From assembly GCA_964471915.1 (NCBI GenBank), contig CAYYID010000002.1:124001-188000 (forward strand): 64,000 nucleotides of DNA, read 5' to 3'. The notes beneath the pieces were generated by a model. The model saw only the letters and a list, made by a program, of their open reading frames with translations. It did not search any database and was not told the DNA's origin. The position numbers were made by a program, and so were the translations under genes. Positions 53,403-62,683 of the stretch are shown here, one piece after another (positions within the stretch are counted from its first letter, which is position 1; each line of letters starts with the position of its first letter). This DNA comes from JAIEPW01 sp964471915. GTDB lineage: Bacteria > Acidobacteriota > Terriglobia > Bryobacterales > Bryobacteraceae.

Positions 53403-56400
53403 CTAGCGTACCGCAATCGTCACGGTATTCGAGGTGGCGTTGCCGATGCGCAGCACCACGGGCACGGCGTCGCCGGTGGTGGCGCCCGCCGGGACCTGGA
53501 CGTTGATCTGGTACAGCCCCACCAGTCCCGGAGCCAGGCCCGAGAACAGCACCGGCGCCTCCACGCCTCCGATCGTGACGACGGGCGCCGCGACGGTGGT
53601 GGCGAAGGGCGGGGTAGAGGGCGCCGGCGCGCCGTCGGGCGGCGGATTGGTCACCGCGCCGAGCCCGGTGGCGTAGATCTGGATGAAGCCGCTGCGCTCC
53701 ACCGGCTGCGAGCCCGGACCCGCGGGCCCGGCGAGCGTGGCGGTATTGGCGATCAGGATGGCGCCCTGCCCGGTGCCCGCCTGGTTGGTGGAGTAGAGCG
53801 CCGGCAGCTCAGAGATCAGGCCCATTTCCAGCGGCACCGACACCCGTTCGCCACGGATCACGGTGAGCTGCTGCGGGACATTGGGGTTCAGCGCGCGCGG
53901 GATCAGCGCGTTCACCTGGCCGCGGTCCACGAACAACAGCGGCAACGGCTGCCCGCCGAGTTCGATCCGCGTGGCCCCCAGCTGATTCGGGAACGGCGCG
54001 GACGCCGCGATCTGCTGCGTGTCGGCGAGGTCGTCGCCGAACACCGCGGCCCAACTGCCGGGCGTGACAGTGCCCGGCTTCTGGTAGCTGGCTGAGTTGA
54101 CGATCGCCAGCGGCAAGGCCGCGCGCGCTTCGTCGTTGGCCAGCACGCTGCCCCGCGTGTCGATCTGCCCGGTGCGGCTGGATCCGTTCGCGGCGATGGA
54201 AAACGCCGTGGTCGTGATAATCACCGCCGGGTTCACCGTGGAAGGCGTGAAGGTCCCGGTCCACAGCCCGCGGCCCGCGGCCTTGAGCGGGATGTCGCAA
54301 TTCGGGTCCGAGCAGCGCATCGAGAGCGAGGCGTTGTCCACCGCGTCGCCCCGGCAGTCACGCAATTGCACCTCGACATCAGTGGGCCGGCTGCGGATAG
54401 CGCGGAACCCGATCTCCGGCTTGTTCACCAGGATCACCAGGTTGCGCGCGTTGTCGCACGTGGCCCCCGCCTCCCGCGACGGGGACTTGGACGGCGCGTC
54501 GCCGGCCGCCGGATCGGTGACCAGCAAAGTCACCACCACGGTACGGATGGTCCCGTCGCTGAAGCCGATCCGCACCGTGGCGCGGCGCAGCCCTGGAGTC
54601 AGCCCCGTGCTTTGGGCGCGCACCGAAAGGGTGGCGCTGGCGTTGGCGTTGATCTGCCCCTCGGACGGCGTCAACTGGAACCAGGTGTCGTCATCTTCGG
54701 TCTCGAAAGTGGTGAAGAAGCGGATCGACGTGGGGTTGGGATTGAAGAGCACGATGTCCGATGCCGGCGCGCCGGAGGCTCCGCCCGCCAGTAGGAAGAA
54801 CACCCCCGAAGTGGACACCGAAGGCGGCACCGTCTGTCCGGGAGAAACGACGTTGAACAGCACGGTGACGATCTGCGGCGAGTTTCCCGCGCCCGGCGCG
54901 GTGAGCCGCACGGTTCCCGAATAGACCCCGGGCGCGAGGCCGGCAGGATCCACCGTGACGCCGACCGGCGAAGGCGCGGCGGGCGAAGCGCTGCCGGAGG
55001 CGGGGGAAACGCGCATCCAGTTGCCGCCGCTGCGGGTCACGGCCTCCGCCGTCCACGCCATCGAACCGCCGCCGCCGTTGAGCACGCGGAACACCTGAGC
55101 CGGCGGGGCGCCACCGTCGGGGACGCCCGTGAACTCGAGCGCGGTCTGCGACACCAGCAGCGTCTGGGACTGCGCGCTCACCAGCAGGAACACCGGCACG
55201 GACACTACCTCGTTGTTGTCGGTGCGGATCAGCCGCAACTCGGCTTCGTAGCTGCCGGCGTTCAGGCCGGTCATGTTGAACGTTAGCACCACGATGCCTG
55301 GCGCGGCGTTGGTGGCGCTGGCGGCGGTGGCGATCGCCGAAAGCCAGCCGGACCCGCCCCGGAAGATCACCTCCGTGCGGAACGGAACGCTGCCGGTGCC
55401 GGGGTTCGAGACGATGATGCGGCGGTCGAACGATGTCCCGCCGCGCACGGCGCTCTCGCGCACGGAGGCGGGCAGCGGGACCAGGCGGCCGGCGCCCGGA
55501 TCGATCACGTTGAGGGTCACCGGCACGTTGAGGCTGAGCGGCGGATTGCTCGAGGTGATCGCGATGTTGCCGCGGAACGACCCGGCGGCCAGCCCCGCGA
55601 TGTTCACCGATACGCCCGCGGTGGCGGGCGCGTCCGCCGTAAAGGGACGGACGGCCAGCCAGCCCGTGGACTCGGGCGCCAGGCGGATCGGGATCCGCGT
55701 GTTCGTGGGGCTGAAGATGCCGAACGACTGCGCCGGCGGGTTGTCGCCGCCGCGCCGCGCCGTGAACGTCAGCGCCGTGGGCGAAACACGGAACGTCGGG
55801 GGTCCCCCGATGGTGAGGCTGAGCGCGCGCGTAGCCGTCTGCGGCGGTGTGGAGCTGTCGGTCACCTGGACCGTGAAGTTCGCGGTGGTCTGTCCCGTCG
55901 GGGTGCCCGAGATCTGGCCGTTCGCCGCCAGGCTAAGCCCGGCCGGCAGGTTGCCGCCGGTCAGCGCCCAGCGATACGGGAGTTGCCCGCCCTGCGCCTG
56001 CAGCGCGAAGGCATAGGCGGTGTTAAGGTTCCCCGCGGGCAGCGTGGAGGTGGCCACTGTCAGCGCGCCTCCCGTAGTGATGCGGAACGGCAGCCGGCAA
56101 TCGGTGGTGACGATCGGACCTTCCGACTCATCCCCCGCGAACGATCCGATCGTGCAGATCGTCGCGCTGCCCACTGCGGCCAGGAAACTGGCGGGAATCG
56201 TGGCGCGGATCTGTCCCGCGCGCACGAACGTCGTGGCCAGGCGGGCGATGTTCTGCCCCACCTGCCAGCCTGCCGTGGTCCCGGAATCGAAGCCCAGCCC
56301 GTCGATGGTCACCTCCAGTTCGCGGTTGCCCGCCGGGGCGGACCCCGGCGTTACCGCCGTGCCGTACGGGATCACCGAGAAATTGCGGTTATTGGACTGC

Positions 56401-57245
56401 AGGTTATTCGGCGTGACAATCGACACCTTATTCACGCCGGGATTCAGCAGGAAGCCCTGCGGTACCACCGCGGTGATGGACCCGGCGTTGTTCACCCGCG
56501 TGGTGAGCGCCGCGCCGTTCCACCGGGCTTGGACGCCGGCGGCGAAGCCGCTGCCGGAGATCTCCAGATTGAGGCTAGGCGACTGCACCAGGGAGAACCG
56601 CGGCGTCAGTTCGGTCACCGTCGGGGTCACCGCGGCCGTCACCGTGAGGGTCCCCGTGTTCGCCGGCCCTACAAAAGGACAGCCGCCGCCTTGCCCGGGG
56701 ACAAATTCGCCGCAGAACGGCACCGCCGCCACCAGATACGTGCCCGGCTGCGTCAGCAGGCTCGCCGGAACCTCCACGCGGATCGTCGGGCTCTCGCCGC
56801 CGCCCAGCGAGATCCACTCCTGGCCCACCTGAATGTAGATCTGGACGCCGCCGCCGAAGCCGACGCCGGTGACGTCCATCGGGAACGCGGGCGACCCGGC
56901 GATGACCGTCGCGGGGCTCAGCGAGCGCAACCGCGGATAGACGATAAACCTTTGAGAACCCTGGGTTTGCGTGACCGTCACCGTAGCCACGCCCGCGCTC
57001 GTAATCAGCCCTGCGGGCACCACGCCCGTCAAGGTTGTGGAACTGACGAAGCTGGTGCCCAGGTTCGTGCCATTGAACACGACGGCCATGCCCTGTCGAA
57101 GGCCAGTCCCACTGGCGGTTATGGTGAAGGCGCCGTCCCCGGCGGTGGCGACCGTGGGACTGATCCCGGTAAGCACCGGGGCGGTCTGACCGCTCAGGAA
57201 CGTAGCAAAAGAAAGAAGAAATGCGGGAATCGCGAGCCGGGACAT
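53403..57245 (-). CDS. Giant secreted repeat protein with Solibacter-type C-terminal domain
   Basis: A 1280-residue exported protein starting ATG 57245 (Shine-Dalgarno GGAGGGAG; signal peptide ends LSGQ). The N-terminal third has about four TIG/IPT-like repeats (PVLTGISPTVATAGDGAFTITASG; LRSLSPATVIAGSPAFPMDV). Residues about 405-490 are a putative Ig/He_PIG-like domain (LPAGLSLAANGQISGTPTG). Three BACON-like domains follow (about 495-930, WMRVSPASGSASPAAP). The last about 225 residues (VNSASYQKPGTVTPGSWAAVFG...) are the C-terminal domain typical of Solibacter proteins. Probably surface-attached, binding glycans or peptides. Confidence 0.92.
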   Translation of the reverse strand: MSRLAIPAFLLSFATFLSGQTAPVLTGISPTVATAGDGAFTITASGTGLRQGMAVVFNGTNLGTSFVSSTTLTGVVPAGLITSAGVATVTVTQTQGSQRFIVYPRLRSLSPATVIAGSPAFPMDVTGVGFGGGVQIYIQVGQEWISLGGGESPTIRVEVPASLLTQPGTYLVAAVPFCGEFVPGQGGGCPFVGPANTGTLTVTAAVTPTVTELTPRFSLVQSPSLNLEISGSGFAAGVQARWNGAALTTRVNNAGSITAVVPQGFLLNPGVNKVSIVTPNNLQSNNRNFSVIPYGTAVTPGSAPAGNRELEVTIDGLGFDSGTTAGWQVGQNIARLATTFVRAGQIRATIPASFLAAVGSATICTIGSFAGDESEGPIVTTDCRLPFRITTGGALTVATSTLPAGNLNTAYAFALQAQGGQLPYRWALTGGNLPAGLSLAANGQISGTPTGQTTANFTVQVTDSSTPPQTATRALSLTIGGPPTFRVSPTALTFTARRGGDNPPAQSFGIFSPTNTRIPIRLAPESTGWLAVRPFTADAPATAGVSVNIAGLAAGSFRGNIAITSSNPPLSLNVPVTLNVIDPGAGRLVPLPASVRESAVRGGTSFDRRIIVSNPGTGSVPFRTEVIFRGGSGWLSAIATAASATNAAPGIVVLTFNMTGLNAGSYEAELRLIRTDNNEVVSVPVFLLVSAQSQTLLVSQTALEFTGVPDGGAPPAQVFRVLNGGGGSMAWTAEAVTRSGGNWMRVSPASGSASPAAPSPVGVTVDPAGLAPGVYSGTVRLTAPGAGNSPQIVTVLFNVVSPGQTVPPSVSTSGVFFLLAGGASGAPASDIVLFNPNPTSIRFFTTFETEDDDTWFQLTPSEGQINANASATLSVRAQSTGLTPGLRRATVRIGFSDGTIRTVVVTLLVTDPAAGDAPSKSPSREAGATCDNARNLVILVNKPEIGFRAIRSRPTDVEVQLRDCRGDAVDNASLSMRCSDPNCDIPLKAAGRGLWTGTFTPSTVNPAVIITTTAFSIAANGSSRTGQIDTRGSVLANDEARAALPLAIVNSASYQKPGTVTPGSWAAVFGDDLADTQQIAASAPFPNQLGATRIELGGQPLPLLFVDRGQVNALIPRALNPNVPQQLTVIRGERVSVPLEMGLISELPALYSTNQAGTGQGAILIANTATLAGPAGPGSQPVERSGFIQIYATGLGAVTNPPPDGAPAPSTPPFATTVAAPVVTIGGVEAPVLFSGLAPGLVGLYQINVQVPAGATTGDAVPVVLRIGNATSNTVTIAVR

Positions 57246-57299
57246 GCTCCCTCCAGAGGGCCCAAAAAGGCGCATGGACGCTGCCCGATTATAACCCGG

Positions 57300-57587
57300 C
57301 TAGCCCTGGTACTGGTCCTGGCAATCCTGGGAGCAGAAGTAAACACGCTCGCCCCGGACGGTTTTCTGGTGGGGCGTCGACGTCGCGATGAACGTGCCGC
57401 ACACCGGGTCCCGCTTGAGCTCGCCGGAGGCTGGGACCGGAGGCGCGGGTCGGCTGGGGCGACCGGCAGGGGGCGGGGAACCCCCGGAGAACAGCTGGCT
57501 CAGGCCGCGCACCACCATGCCAATAACCGAGCGGAGCGCCGTGATGAGCAGCACGGCGCCCAGCAGATATAGGATCGCCCGGATCAT
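57300..57587 (-). CDS. Small membrane protein with YHS-like metal-binding domain
   Basis: A 95-residue protein with one membrane segment (about 4-26), a Pro-rich linker, and a C-terminal cysteine motif PVCGTFI (61-67) with FCSQDC (84-89), the pattern of YHS/TRASH domains. It may bind a metal at the cytoplasmic or periplasmic face. Two bases of context do not reveal a partner. Confidence 0.75.
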   Translation of the reverse strand: MIRAILYLLGAVLLITALRSVIGMVVRGLSQLFSGGSPPPAGRPSRPAPPVPASGELKRDPVCGTFIATSTPHQKTVRGERVYFCSQDCQDQYQG

Positions 57588-57605
57588 GGCAGCGTTACGC
57601 CGCGG

Positions 57606-58775
57606 TTACTTCTTCTTGGGTGTGGCGGTCTTCTTCGGATCCGGCTTGGAACCCGGCTTCACGTAGTTGACGTCGATCGACGAGCCGAAGCTGGTCAGCA
57701 TGGCCTTCGCGCCTTCGGCGTTGGGGCCGGTGGGCGCCAGCTCCAGGTACTTCTGGAATGCCTCGCTGGTGCCGGCCGGCGGCGTGATCTTGCCGCTCGC
57801 GTCCGTGGTCGCCTTGCCCACCAGGATGATGCCCATCTGGTAGTACGCTTCCGCGTAGCCCGGGTCCGCTTCCACGGCCTTCTTGAAAGCCTCGCCCGCG
57901 GCGTCCTGCTGGCCCGTGTTCACCAGCACCGCGCCGAGGTTGTAGTAATACTTGCCGGCGTTCGGCGGATCCACCTGGGCGGCCTTGGTCAGCTCGGCCT
58001 GGGCCTCGGAGGTCTTCTTCGCGCGAGCCAGCAGCAAGCCGAAGTTGTTGTGGTACGCCGCATCGTCGGCCTTAAGCTCGATCGCTTTCTGATACGCGGC
58101 GATCCCCTTCTCGTAAGCCTGATCCTTGTCCGCGCCCGACGCCTTCGAGGCCTTGCCGCCCCAGGCGTCGGCGAGGTTGGCCCACACGACGTGCTGCGTG
58201 GCGTCCATCTCGCTCGCCTTGGTGAACTGCTCGACGGCGGTGTCGTAGTTCTGGGCGTTCAGAGCTTCTTTGCCGAGGTTGAACGCGTCGTTCAACGCCT
58301 TGTTCTTAGCGAGGGCCGCCTGGCGCTCCTTCGCGGCCTTTTCGATTTGCGCCTTCTGCTCCGCGCTCATTTCGCGGGACACCTCGGCCGTCACCTGGCC
58401 GGTTTCGACCGCCTTCTGGAGTTCCTGCTGCTTCTGCGCCCGCGCTTGGAGGTTGAAGTCCACCACGAACGGGTCGCCGAGCCGCGGCCGCACGCCGTTC
58501 GCGAAGTCCCGTTCCTTACCCTCGATCTCCACCGTTACTTTGAACGTCGCGCCCGGCGGCAGGCCGCCATGGAAAAAATGACCCTTCTTGTCGGTTTTGG
58601 TCTTGTAGCTGCCCTTCATGTCCTGACGCTCGATCTTGATGATCGCGTCCTTCACCGGCTTGCCGTCGTCGCCCTTCACATCGCCCTCAATGGCCGTCGT
58701 CTGGGCGCTTGCCACCGCGGCAAAGGCCACCACGAAGGCCAACATCAGGATCATCTTGCGCGTGCTCGTCACCAT
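57606..58775 (-). CDS. Secreted carboxypeptidase-regulatory-like and TPR protein
   Basis: A 389-residue exported protein starting ATG 58775 with the strong ribosome-binding site GGGGAGGAG. After the signal peptide (about 8-25) comes a carboxypeptidase-regulatory-like beta-sandwich (GDVKGDDGKPVKDAIIKIER...GHFFHGGLPPG, 30-95), a charged helix (about 115-165, KQQELQKAVETGQV...) and three to four TPR repeats (about 170-330). The tail is Lys-rich (PKKTATPKKK). Likely a protein-interaction scaffold in the periplasm. Confidence 0.88.
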   Translation of the reverse strand: MVTSTRKMILMLAFVVAFAAVASAQTTAIEGDVKGDDGKPVKDAIIKIERQDMKGSYKTKTDKKGHFFHGGLPPGATFKVTVEIEGKERDFANGVRPRLGDPFVVDFNLQARAQKQQELQKAVETGQVTAEVSREMSAEQKAQIEKAAKERQAALAKNKALNDAFNLGKEALNAQNYDTAVEQFTKASEMDATQHVVWANLADAWGGKASKASGADKDQAYEKGIAAYQKAIELKADDAAYHNNFGLLLARAKKTSEAQAELTKAAQVDPPNAGKYYYNLGAVLVNTGQQDAAGEAFKKAVEADPGYAEAYYQMGIILVGKATTDASGKITPPAGTSEAFQKYLELAPTGPNAEGAKAMLTSFGSSIDVNYVKPGSKPDPKKTATPKKK

Positions 58776-58996
58776 GCACTCCTCCCCGGGGTTTTTCTCC
58801 CTCAGGATACTATACCCGTTGTTTGGACGGTGCTCCCGGCGGACGGGTTCATGGATTTGCAAATGTAATGAACCGTAAGTTCAACGAGTTACGCGTATCC
58901 TGTCGAATCACGAAACCGCCCGCGCCGCCGGCGGCATCTATTAGATAGCTAAGTGCCGTAGTATGATGAGGTAGCGGGAAGAAAGGGTCTGTTTCT
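58776..58996. other. Divergent intergenic region
   Basis: 221 bp between two divergent TPR genes. On the plus strand TATGAT (58962-58967) is a possible -10 for the gene at 58997; on the minus strand TATAGT (58814-58809) may serve the other gene. CTATTAGATAG near 58938-58948 is a short palindrome. Nothing else seen. Confidence 0.35.
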
Positions 58997-59848
58997 GTGA
59001 GGTTGGCAGCTTTTCTCGGACTGGTCATGGCCGCCTGCGGCGTCGCGAACGCCGCGGATCTTGGCCGGGCCCGGGACCTTTACCAAAAGACGCAATATGA
59101 GGCCGCGCTCCGCGAGGCGGAGGGCGTGCAGCCGAAATCCGCGGCATCCCAGGAGCTGGTTGGCCAGGTCCGGTTCATGCTCGGGGACTTCAAGAAGGCC
59201 GTCGAGGCGTTCGAGGACCTGGTCCGGCTGGAGCCGGACAACTCCGAGTACGTCCACTGGCTGGGCCGCGCCTGGGGGCGGCGCGCCGAAACGGCCAACC
59301 CGCTGATGGCGCCGGGTTATGCCACGAAAGCGCGGCAATGCTTTGAGCGCGCGGTGGTGCTGAATCCGAAGAACCAGGAAGCCCTTACCGACCTGTTCGA
59401 TTACTATCTGGAAGCTCCGGGATTCCTCGGCGGCGGACTGGACAAAGCCGCGCAGCTCGCCGAGCGCATCGCGACGCTGGACACCGCCGAAGGCTATTGG
59501 GCCAAGGCCAAGGTTGCCGACCGGCGCAAGGAGTTCGACCGCGCCGAGGACAGCCTGCGGCGGGCCATGAACCTGGCGCCGCAGCAGGTGGGCCGCGTGG
59601 TCGACCTGGCGCGGTACCTTGCCAAGCGCGGCCGCACCAGCGAAAGCGACGCCGTGTTCCTCCAGGCGCAGAAGATGGCGCCCAACAGCCCGAAGGTTCT
59701 GTACGCACGCGCGGAGATCCTGGTGAAGGAGCGGCGCAACCTGGACGAAGCCAAAACGCTGCTGACCCGTTACCTGCGCTCGCCTCTCACCCCGGACGAC
59801 CCCCCGAAAGAACAGGCCGAGAAGCTGCTGAAGCAGGCCGGTTCATAA
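58997..59848 (+). CDS. Secreted TPR protein
   Basis: A 283-residue exported protein starting with GTG; signal peptide 1-19 (LMAACGVANAA, with a Cys14 that does not make a convincing lipobox). Five to six TPR-like repeats follow (about 22-265), for instance GDFKKAVEAFEDLVRLEPDNSEYVHWLG and GRTSESDAVFLQAQKMAPNSPKVLYARA. It is followed 4 bp later by a MacB-like permease and a TolC gene, so it may be the accessory part of an efflux operon. Confidence 0.85.
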   Translation: MRLAAFLGLVMAACGVANAADLGRARDLYQKTQYEAALREAEGVQPKSAASQELVGQVRFMLGDFKKAVEAFEDLVRLEPDNSEYVHWLGRAWGRRAETANPLMAPGYATKARQCFERAVVLNPKNQEALTDLFDYYLEAPGFLGGGLDKAAQLAERIATLDTAEGYWAKAKVADRRKEFDRAEDSLRRAMNLAPQQVGRVVDLARYLAKRGRTSESDAVFLQAQKMAPNSPKVLYARAEILVKERRNLDEAKTLLTRYLRSPLTPDDPPKEQAEKLLKQAGS

Positions 59849-59852
59849 AAGA

Positions 59853-61070
59853 ATGCGGCGCTCGGAGCTGGTCGACACGCTGCGCTTCTCCTTTCAGGCG
59901 CTCGGGGCGAACAAGTTCCGCACGTTCCTTACCGCGCTGGGCCTGGTGATCGGCAACGCGTCGGTAATCCTGGTGGTGACCATCTCGCTCACCAGCCGGG
60001 ACTACATTCTGGACCAGATCCAGCGCATCGGCTCCAATCTCGTCTACGCCAGCTACGAAGCCGGCGCCGGCGCCAACCAGGCCGTCGTCGCGGCCGACTA
60101 TGTCAAGCTGGCCGACATCGAAGCCGTTCGCGACCAGCTTGGCGCGCGCGTCCTGGCCGTTACCGGCGTGATGAGCACGCTGGACAAGATGCGCGTCAAC
60201 GGCCGGGAAGAAGACATCGGCATCATCGGCAGCGACGAGCATTATGCCGGGGTCCGGAACCTGCTGCTGCTGGGCGGCCGCTTCCTCGACGCGAGCGACG
60301 TCCAGTTGCGGCAGCGCGTGGCGCTGATGACCGAAAAACTGGCGCGGCGGCTCTACGGCAACCAGGCGCTGGCGGTGGGCCAGAAAGTGAAGATCTACGG
60401 GCTGCAGTTCACCGTGGTCGGGACCTTCAAGGAGCGCACCGAAACCTTCGGCCTCTCCGAGATCAAGGGCGAGAACCTGCTGATTCCCATCACGGTGCTG
60501 AAATACTTCGCCCCGGTGGAGCGCATCGATCCCCTCTACGTCAAAGCCCGCGCGGCCGAAGATGTCGAGCCCGTCACGCGCATCGTGCGCGCGATCCTCG
60601 AAAGCCGCCACCGGCCTGGCGCGCGCTATGCGGTGGAAAACCTGGCGGCGATTCTCGACGCCGCGCGCAACATCGCGCGCATCCTGACGGTGGTGCTGAT
60701 CCTCGTTTCGTCGATCGCGCTGCTCATCTCGGGCATCGGGATCATGAACATCATGCTGGTGACGGTTACCGAGCGCACGCGGGAGATCGGGGTCCGCATG
60801 GCGGTGGGGGCGTCCCGCCGCGCGGTGCTGGGGCAGTTCCTGGCCGAAGCGGTCCTCATCAGCGTGTGCGGCGGCTCGCTCGGCATCCTGGCCGGCCTGG
60901 CGATCCCGCTGAGCGTCCAGTACCTGACCGACGATGTGCAGATTCCCATTTCCGCTTGGTCGGTGGTGATCGCGTTCGCGGTGTCGGTAGCCGTGGGGCT
61001 GATCTTCGGCCTGCTGCCGGCCAACCGCGCCGCGGCGCTCAGCCCCACCGAAGCGCTACGTTACGAGTAA
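59853..61070 (+). CDS. MacB/FtsX-like ABC transporter permease
   Basis: A 405-residue membrane protein: one N-terminal helix (about 22-44), a large extracytoplasmic domain (50-275), and three C-terminal helices (LTVVLILVSSIALLISGIGIMNIMLV, ISVCGGSLGILAGLAIPL, VVIAFAVSVAVGLIFGLLPA). ERTREIGVRMAVGASRR is the family signature cytoplasmic loop. A stand-alone ATPase must come from elsewhere since none is adjacent, and no membrane-fusion protein is seen. Confidence 0.93.
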   Translation: MRRSELVDTLRFSFQALGANKFRTFLTALGLVIGNASVILVVTISLTSRDYILDQIQRIGSNLVYASYEAGAGANQAVVAADYVKLADIEAVRDQLGARVLAVTGVMSTLDKMRVNGREEDIGIIGSDEHYAGVRNLLLLGGRFLDASDVQLRQRVALMTEKLARRLYGNQALAVGQKVKIYGLQFTVVGTFKERTETFGLSEIKGENLLIPITVLKYFAPVERIDPLYVKARAAEDVEPVTRIVRAILESRHRPGARYAVENLAAILDAARNIARILTVVLILVSSIALLISGIGIMNIMLVTVTERTREIGVRMAVGASRRAVLGQFLAEAVLISVCGGSLGILAGLAIPLSVQYLTDDVQIPISAWSVVIAFAVSVAVGLIFGLLPANRAAALSPTEALRYE

Positions 61071-61079
61071 GAGGTCCTC

Positions 61080-62351
61080 ATGCGAATCCTGTGTTTTCTG
61101 CTGGCGGCGGGCGCGGCCTGGGCCGAGGTCTACGTCATGAACCTGAAGCAGGCGGTGGCGCGCGCCAACCAGCAGGCTCCGGACGTGCTGCTGGCGCGCC
61201 TCGACCGCCAGCGCGCCGCCGAGGGCGTGCGCATCGCCAAGGATCCGTTCCAGCCGAAGGTATTCGGCGGCTCCGGCGCGGCTTATACCAGCGGTTTCCC
61301 CATCAGCATCGAAGGCAGCGCCCCCGCCATCTTCCAGACCAAGACCCAGATGGCGCTGTTCAACCGCTCCCTGAGCTACCTGGTCTCGCAGGCCAAAGAG
61401 AACAGCCGTGGCGCGGAGATCGACCTGGCGGCGCGGCAGGAGGAGGCGGTGTTCGCCGTGGTGAAGCTCTACCTCGACGCCGAGCAACTGGCCCGCGCCC
61501 AGGAACTGGCCGCGCAGCAGGTGGAACACCAGCGGCGCGTGGCGGAGATCGTGAAGCAGCGCGTCGCCGAGGGACGGGAACTCGCCATCGAGGAACGCCG
61601 CGCGGCGCTCGACGTCGAACGCGCCAGGCAGCGCGCCGCCATCCTGCGCGTGGACCAGACCAACGCCGAAACCGAGCTCGCCGTGGCGCTGGGCTTCGAG
61701 CCCCGCGACCAGGTGCGCGCCGCCCGCGAGGACCGGCGGCCGGTCGCCGGGCCCGAGTCCGAAGAGGACGCCATCACCGAAGCGCTGCGCTCCAGCAAGG
61801 AGATGCGCCGCTACGAATCCAGCCTCCAGGCCAAGCAACTGGAGCTGCGCAGCTACAAGGCCCGCCGCCTGCCCACCGTCGATCTCGTCGCCCAGTACTC
61901 GCTGCTCGCCGAGTCTGTCTACCGGGACTTCTTCGGCCGCTTCCAGCGCCACAACTGGCAGCTTGGTGGCTCCATCACGGTCCCGATCATCGCCTCCCGC
62001 GCGGGTTATGCCTACGCCGCCCAAACCGAAATCGACCTCACCAAGCTGCGCACCGAAATGCTGCTGACCCGTGGCCGCATCGCGGCGGAGACGCGCAAGG
62101 CTTACGGCGAAATCGAAAAGGCGGAACTCGCCCGCAACCTGGCCCGCCAGGATCTGGACCTCGCCCGCGAGCAGCTCGGCGTTTATCTCGCCCAGTACGA
62201 GGAAGGCCGGCTGCCGCTGGTGCGTATCGAGGAGGCGCGCGTCGCCGAGAACCAGAAGTGGATCGCGTACCACGAGGCGCAGAAGGTGTTCGAGCAGGCG
62301 CGGCTCCTGTTGCTGAAACGCACCGGATCCCTGATGGCGGCCCTGCAGTAA
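61080..62351 (+). CDS. TolC-family outer-membrane efflux protein
   Basis: A 423-residue protein with an N-terminal signal peptide (RILCFLLAAGAAWA) and the long coiled-coil helices of TolC channels (NLKQAVARANQQAPDVLLARLDRQRAAEG and LARQDLDLAREQLGVYLAQYEEGRLPLVRIEEA). Forms the outer-membrane duct for the MacB-like permease 9 bp upstream. Length typical. Confidence 0.92.
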   Translation: MRILCFLLAAGAAWAEVYVMNLKQAVARANQQAPDVLLARLDRQRAAEGVRIAKDPFQPKVFGGSGAAYTSGFPISIEGSAPAIFQTKTQMALFNRSLSYLVSQAKENSRGAEIDLAARQEEAVFAVVKLYLDAEQLARAQELAAQQVEHQRRVAEIVKQRVAEGRELAIEERRAALDVERARQRAAILRVDQTNAETELAVALGFEPRDQVRAAREDRRPVAGPESEEDAITEALRSSKEMRRYESSLQAKQLELRSYKARRLPTVDLVAQYSLLAESVYRDFFGRFQRHNWQLGGSITVPIIASRAGYAYAAQTEIDLTKLRTEMLLTRGRIAAETRKAYGEIEKAELARNLARQDLDLAREQLGVYLAQYEEGRLPLVRIEEARVAENQKWIAYHEAQKVFEQARLLLLKRTGSLMAALQ

Positions 62352-62394
62352 GTCCGCCGCGCAGGGATTCGCCCGGCGGCGGTGGGACGCGCAG

Positions 62395-62411
62395 TTATAC
62401 GGTAGTATAAT
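62395..62411 (+). promoter_or_regulatory. Promoter with overlapping palindrome for mazEF-like operon
   Basis: TATAAT (62406-62411, perfect -10) is overlapped by a palindrome with 6-bp arms TTATAC (62395-62400) and GTATAA (62405-62410) around GGTA. Transcription would start near 62418, leaving an 8-nt leader before the ATG 62426. A clear -35 is not seen. The antitoxin is a likely binder. Confidence 0.65.
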
Positions 62412-62425
62412 CGAGAACGAAGCTC

Positions 62426-62683
62426 ATGCATACCACCAATCTGCGCAAGGTCGGCGGCTCGGTGATGCTGGCGGTGCCGCCCGCTCTCCTCGACATCTTG
62501 CGCCTCCAGCCCGGGGCCCGCGTTGGGGTTACCGTCGAGAAAGGCCGGCTCGTCGTCCGTCCCGAGGCCCGGCCCCGGTACAGTCTGAACGAACTCCTGG
62601 CGCAGTGCGACGCCAAGGCGCCGCGCGGCAAGCGCGATCGTGAGTGGGTACGCGGCAAGGCCCGGGGAGCGGAACTCATCTGA
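62426..62683 (+). CDS. AbrB/MazE-type antitoxin
   Basis: An 85-residue antitoxin with a swapped-hairpin AbrB fold at the N-terminus (TTNLRKVGGSVMLAVPPALLDILRLQPGARVGVTVEKGRLVVRP) and a basic/acidic C-terminus. It precedes a MazF-type toxin with a four-base overlap and is probably autoregulatory through the palindrome upstream. Confidence 0.9.
   Translation: MHTTNLRKVGGSVMLAVPPALLDILRLQPGARVGVTVEKGRLVVRPEARPRYSLNELLAQCDAKAPRGKRDREWVRGKARGAELI

Noticed and set aside
53396..53416. TTG start giving seven extra residues to the ABC ATPase
   Set aside because: Would overlap the upstream gene and adds no conserved sequence.
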